Assembly (NCBI RefSeq): GCF_024868665.1
Contig: NW_026634178.1
Location: 33,035-97,034, forward strand
Length of the DNA: 64,000 bases
Reading direction: 5' to 3'
DNA from: Triplophysa rosa
Lineage: Eukaryota; Chordata; Actinopteri; Cypriniformes; Nemacheilidae
Positions 61,601 through 64,000 of this stretch are shown piece after piece. A program made the position numbers and the translations under genes. Under the pieces are notes generated by a model. It was given only the letters and a program-made list of their open reading frames with translations, did no database searches and was not told the DNA's origin. Position 1 is the stretch's first letter; each line of letters opens with the position of its first letter.

Positions 61601-62160
61601 TTAAATTAAATCAAATCTTTTCAGGAGTTATTGATTTTTTCCATAGGGTCTACCGGAAGTTAAGTTTAGGCCACTGTCTATACATGCATAAATATGTTGA
61701 ATTAAAAAAAAAAAAGACATATGAAATACTACTGCACAATTGAGATAAATCAAACTTACCCGAACAGGTGAATGTTAACCAGACTAGCACTGAGAGTTTT
61801 GGGAATATTTTCTTGTTTTGTTTTAGTATGATCCTCAAGACATTTCATATAGCTGCCATTGTTGAAAAACAAGGAAAACATGTTAAGTCTAATTTCAATC
61901 CGATGAGAATAGGACAAAAAAAAAGTGTTCCTGTAGCTCAACTTGTAGTGCATTGCGCTTACAAAAGGTTGTTGGTTCACTTCCCAGGCATTACAGAAAA
62001 TAAAACTTGTACCTTCAAGTCACTTAAAACAGGCATACTGTACATGTAAAAGTAAATGTATTTACCTTATTAGAAGACTGTCCAAGTGGCAAATAATATA
62101 TCCAGATTTACTTTCAGAGCCCATAATTGTTTTGATGTCTGTCACAGCTGAATGAATAAG
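52640..62160 (-). CDS. tnfaip2: TNFAIP2-like protein, copy B, C-terminal half (5' exons beyond window)
   Basis: Seven minus-strand exons matching copy A one to one: 62160-62066, 61888-61760, 61280-61154, 54782-54657, 54335-54180, 53209-53088 and 52799-52640 (stop 52642-52640). They encode residues 350-653 in copy A numbering. All splice sites and the reading frame are kept. I see four amino-acid differences from copy A: F378L, F382L, S387L and A594V. The third-to-fourth exon intron has grown to 6.4 kb through Tc1 and hAT insertions (1.3 kb in copy A). Exons for residues 1-349 are not found between 62160 and 64000; they are presumed to lie further right, but a truncated duplicate is possible. 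Function as for copy A. Nothing in the visible half suggests decay. Confidence 0.87.
53537..53777. mobile_element. foldback MITE, shared with block A
   Basis: Counterpart of 13681-13918, with the same inverted ends (GGGGCAGTTTCCTGGACAAG and CTGTCCAGGAAACCACCCC). Confidence 0.7.
54945..55067. repeat. palindromic element, shared with block A
   Basis: Counterpart of 15160-15283. Confidence 0.65.
55856..58005 (+). pseudogene. Tc1 transposase, inactivated
   Basis: The ATG at 55856 opens MAPYGKELSGDLKKRIVALH, the paired-like helix-turn-helix DNA-binding domain ([17 protein letters not shown]). The frame is cut at about residue 95 by the hAT insertion. It resumes at 57240 with the DDE core: HVLWSDETKINLF (first Asp), FQHDNDPKHTSKTT (second Asp) and PVEHLWGILKRK (Glu). 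A frameshift near 57470 and a small deletion near 57730 break the core as well. The protein cannot be made intact. Confidence 0.92.
56146..57232. mobile_element. hAT-type non-autonomous element inside Tc1
   Basis: TAGGGCTACAACAAACGATT and the inverse ending TAATCGTTGCAGCCCTT. The 8-bp target duplication GTGGGGGG lies at 56138-56145 and 57233-57240. It contains a teleost SINE-core fragment at 56425-56480 (AATGTAAGTCGCTTTGGATA). No transposase. Confidence 0.92.
58543..60314. mobile_element. hAT-type element
   Basis: TAGGGTTGCCAAC and GTTGGCAACCCTA with the 8-bp duplication ATATACAA (58535-58542 and 60315-60322). ATACGGGACAAA near the left end is mirrored by near-identical phrases at the right. 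A second hAT element at 59076-60145 is nested within. Confidence 0.92.
59076..60145. mobile_element. hAT-type element nested in an hAT element
   Basis: CAGGGGTGGAGCC at left and GCTTGCCCCTG at right, with the 8-bp duplication GATGACAG (59068-59075 and 60146-60153). 1070 bp without a recognised frame. Confidence 0.85.
61925..61995 (+). mobile_element. tRNA-derived SINE head, shared with block A
   Basis: Counterpart of 17163-17235, with CCTGTAGCTCAACTTGTAG and the B-box region GTTGTTGGTTCACTTCCCAG. Confidence 0.6.
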
Positions 62161-62198
62161 CTATAAAACAAGAGTGGTGACACTGGATTTGAGCCACT

Positions 62199-63125
62199 GG
62201 CTGTGTCCCAATTCGGGGGCTACAACCTTCTTAGGTCGCGGATTTAAAAACGAGGACTTGTTTTTCAAAGCACGCAGCCTCAAAAGTCCAAGAACCGAAC
62301 TGAAATGAGACGGTCTAGCCTCGCAGAGGATTTCCTAATTGCGTCACCTGCTGCTCATGTTGCATGGTGACAGCAGCAGGACACAGCAGAGACGTTTCTG
62401 ACTTTTTTAAAAGAAATACGGAGCCAGAAAAATTATATTTTATTTTAGAGAATATGACACGTTATGTAGATTAAAACAGCCCAACAGTATATTAAATTAA
62501 CCAATCTTACAAATTTAAAACACAATAATGTTAATTAACAACATCATATCGTCGCTGTCGGGCGGAAACCTCCTATGTCCAAATTTGGTCAATTTCATAT
62601 TTTTTCACAAATCGATGCTATTGGTCAGTCCCCATGTGGGTCTGTTATTTTTACAAATTATTAACCAATCTAAAGTGTTGAAAATAGCTTGAGAGCAAAT
62701 CTCTTAACTCCATTGGACACTTCAACTGTCTGAGAAGTCTCGTAACTCCACCTCTTCTTCACTCCGCGGGAGCCTCTCGGCATTACGTCTCCTGATTGAA
62801 CGTTTTTTAGACAATAACGAGTGAAAATAGTTAGGTTAGATACATTTGAGTAGGCCTGTTTTGTTAAAAATCTATAGCTGTAATGCTTCGGTGCAGAAGG
62901 AAGCCCGTGAGCCACGAAGGTAAATTTGCGAGCAGATTCGGCTAATTTCCGCCTAATAGACAGCCTAGTCAGCTCATCGTTTTTTGTATTACATCACTTA
63001 TAGTTCTTAAACCTTTAAAATAGAGTTTAGGAAGATGTATGTAACCACAGTCCTTAGCTTTGGTTAATGATTGAAGCCTTTTCTCTTGTCAAGAGGCTCA
63101 ACGTGACCGCCGACTTTATTTGCGT
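62199..63125. other. unassigned sequence between block B and the provirus
   Basis: Begins GGCTGTGTCCCAATTC, like the ends of many fish DNA transposons, but its right end was not found. No exon of tnfaip2 copy B is visible here. Confidence 0.4.
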
Positions 63126-63899
63126 TGTGGGAATATTTTTCAGATAAAAGTATGATTTAAATATCAATATAATCAATAAGTGTTTTCTTTCATTAAATCA
63201 TTAAGCTGTGTGATTTTGTCATGTGCTTGCTATTTTACTCAGTAAAATAGTTACTGTGGCAAATGGGGGTTGGAGCCATAAATTATCTAGATCAACACAC
63301 ACACACACACAAAGAGTGTTTTTCACATAAAAATGTTATGAATCAATCCACTGCATATGTTTTAAGTATAATCATGAGTTGTGATGTGTTTTAATGAATC
63401 ATAGGATTAAGAAACAACGCTACATAATTAAAAGTATTAGATGATTAAGTGTTTTCTTTTTACTAAAAGAATGTTAAGAATGTTGGTATGTTGTCCGGCC
63501 ACAGGGAACTGTTTCTAGGAGACCTCTCCCCAAAAGAAACTGTCCCTGGAGAACATTCCTCAGGACTGGCGATTGACCACAGGATATACGTTTTGAAATG
63601 TTATTTTACAGGAACTAAGAAAAAAGGACTTCACGGTGATTGGTGGAAAGGGAGCAAAAAGCAGAGGAGGAGTCAGAAGATACGAGCGACGTCACATACT
63701 TAATAAATATGGGTGTTTTTTATATTATATATAAATATATAATTTTTTGGGTTGTTGTTGGCTTTTTATGGAGTGAGGAGATCGTCTGACAACCCAAAGC
63801 TTTGTTACTTTTTACATCTGATAATAAAACTTCTATATAATTTGGAGAAAAGTCTCTTTCAAATTTTTGAACATGCAGGACTGCCTTTAAAGTCCAACA
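63126..63899 (+). mobile_element. 5' LTR of an endogenous retrovirus
   Basis: It runs from TGTGGGAATATT to AAGTCCAACA. AATAAA lies near 63822. It aligns along its length with the solo LTR 20493-21243. The provirus interior, if present, lies beyond the right edge of the window. Confidence 0.85.
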
Positions 63900-63901
63900 A
63901 A

Positions 63902-63921
63902 TGGTGACCCCGAGACGTGAT
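63902..63921 (+). promoter_or_regulatory. retroviral primer binding site, tRNA-Trp type
   Basis: TGGTGACCCCGAGACGTGAT starts 2 nt after the LTR. It equals the known tRNA-Trp primer site of avian retroviruses except for an extra GA in the middle. From here to 64000 is the untranslated leader; no gag start is visible. Confidence 0.8.
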
Positions 63922-64000
63922 TTGACGAGACGTGATTTGATGAGAGACGAAGGCATTTTCTGCCAATTTCGTTCGGAACGGATTCAGATTCAACACACAG

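Larger units (their letters stand above)
47413..62198. repeat. segmental duplication, block B
   Basis: Direct copy of 6531-17442 holding the 3' half of a second tnfaip2 gene and its 3' flank. Relative to block A it keeps 49990-52325 and a long Tc1 with downstream DNA (55485 to about 60835), and lacks block A's private Harbinger, gypsy and two MITE insertions. Alignment stops at 62198, where a probable insertion begins, so the copy likely continues past the window. Confidence 0.93.

Noticed and set aside
63720..63956. Minus-strand 78-codon frame at the right edge
   Set aside because: Antisense to the retroviral LTR end, primer site and leader.

Overview
The window is vertebrate nuclear DNA from a teleost fish, most likely a cyprinid. 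Coding exons are short and GT-AG spliced. The rest is dominated by fish-type transposons: Tc1, hAT, Harbinger, DIRS, L2-like LINE, Ty3/gypsy, an endogenous retrovirus and tRNA-derived SINEs. The species cannot be fixed from the sequence alone.

Three host genes are supported, all on the minus strand. At 1-2584 lies the 5' two fifths of eif5 (translation initiation factor 5). Its untranslated exons and promoter reach to about 3.95 kb, and its 3' part runs off the left edge. From 44428 down to 12784 lies a complete twelve-exon gene of the Sec6/exocyst-3-like family, which I assign to tnfaip2: 653 residues, with a TATA box 83 bp before the start codon. From 62160 down to 52640 lies the 3' half (seven exons) of a second, nearly identical tnfaip2 copy whose 5' exons must lie beyond 64 kb. 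In human the order is TNFAIP2 then EIF5 on one strand, so the order and orientation here match the conserved block.

The two tnfaip2 3' halves belong to a direct segmental duplication, block A (6531-17442) and block B (47413-62198). They share exons, introns, 3' flank and old transposons. Block A later gained a Harbinger fragment, a gypsy element and two small MITEs, and lost DNA inside and beside a shared Tc1 element. Block B kept that Tc1 element and gained an hAT element inside it.

The long introns of copy A are transposon nests. Intron 5 (17.7-26.1 kb) holds a TTAA-flanked element carrying an hAT element, a retroviral solo LTR and an unclassified TIR element, then a Tc1-like element split by another LTR, then a broken LINE. 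Intron 3 (26.2-31.9 kb) holds an hAT MITE and a degenerate DIRS element. Intron 1 (34.3-44.4 kb) holds the most unusual object: a 9-kb inverted-repeat element (34439-43476) with a 6-bp target duplication. Its ends carry arrays of 22-bp CGCG-type units in direct and inverted order, and tRNA-like modules are mirrored in its two arms. An LTR sits in its centre, and a LINE with an intact 953-codon ORF sits inside its right-end array. The right edge of the window begins a retroviral provirus (5' LTR plus primer binding site).
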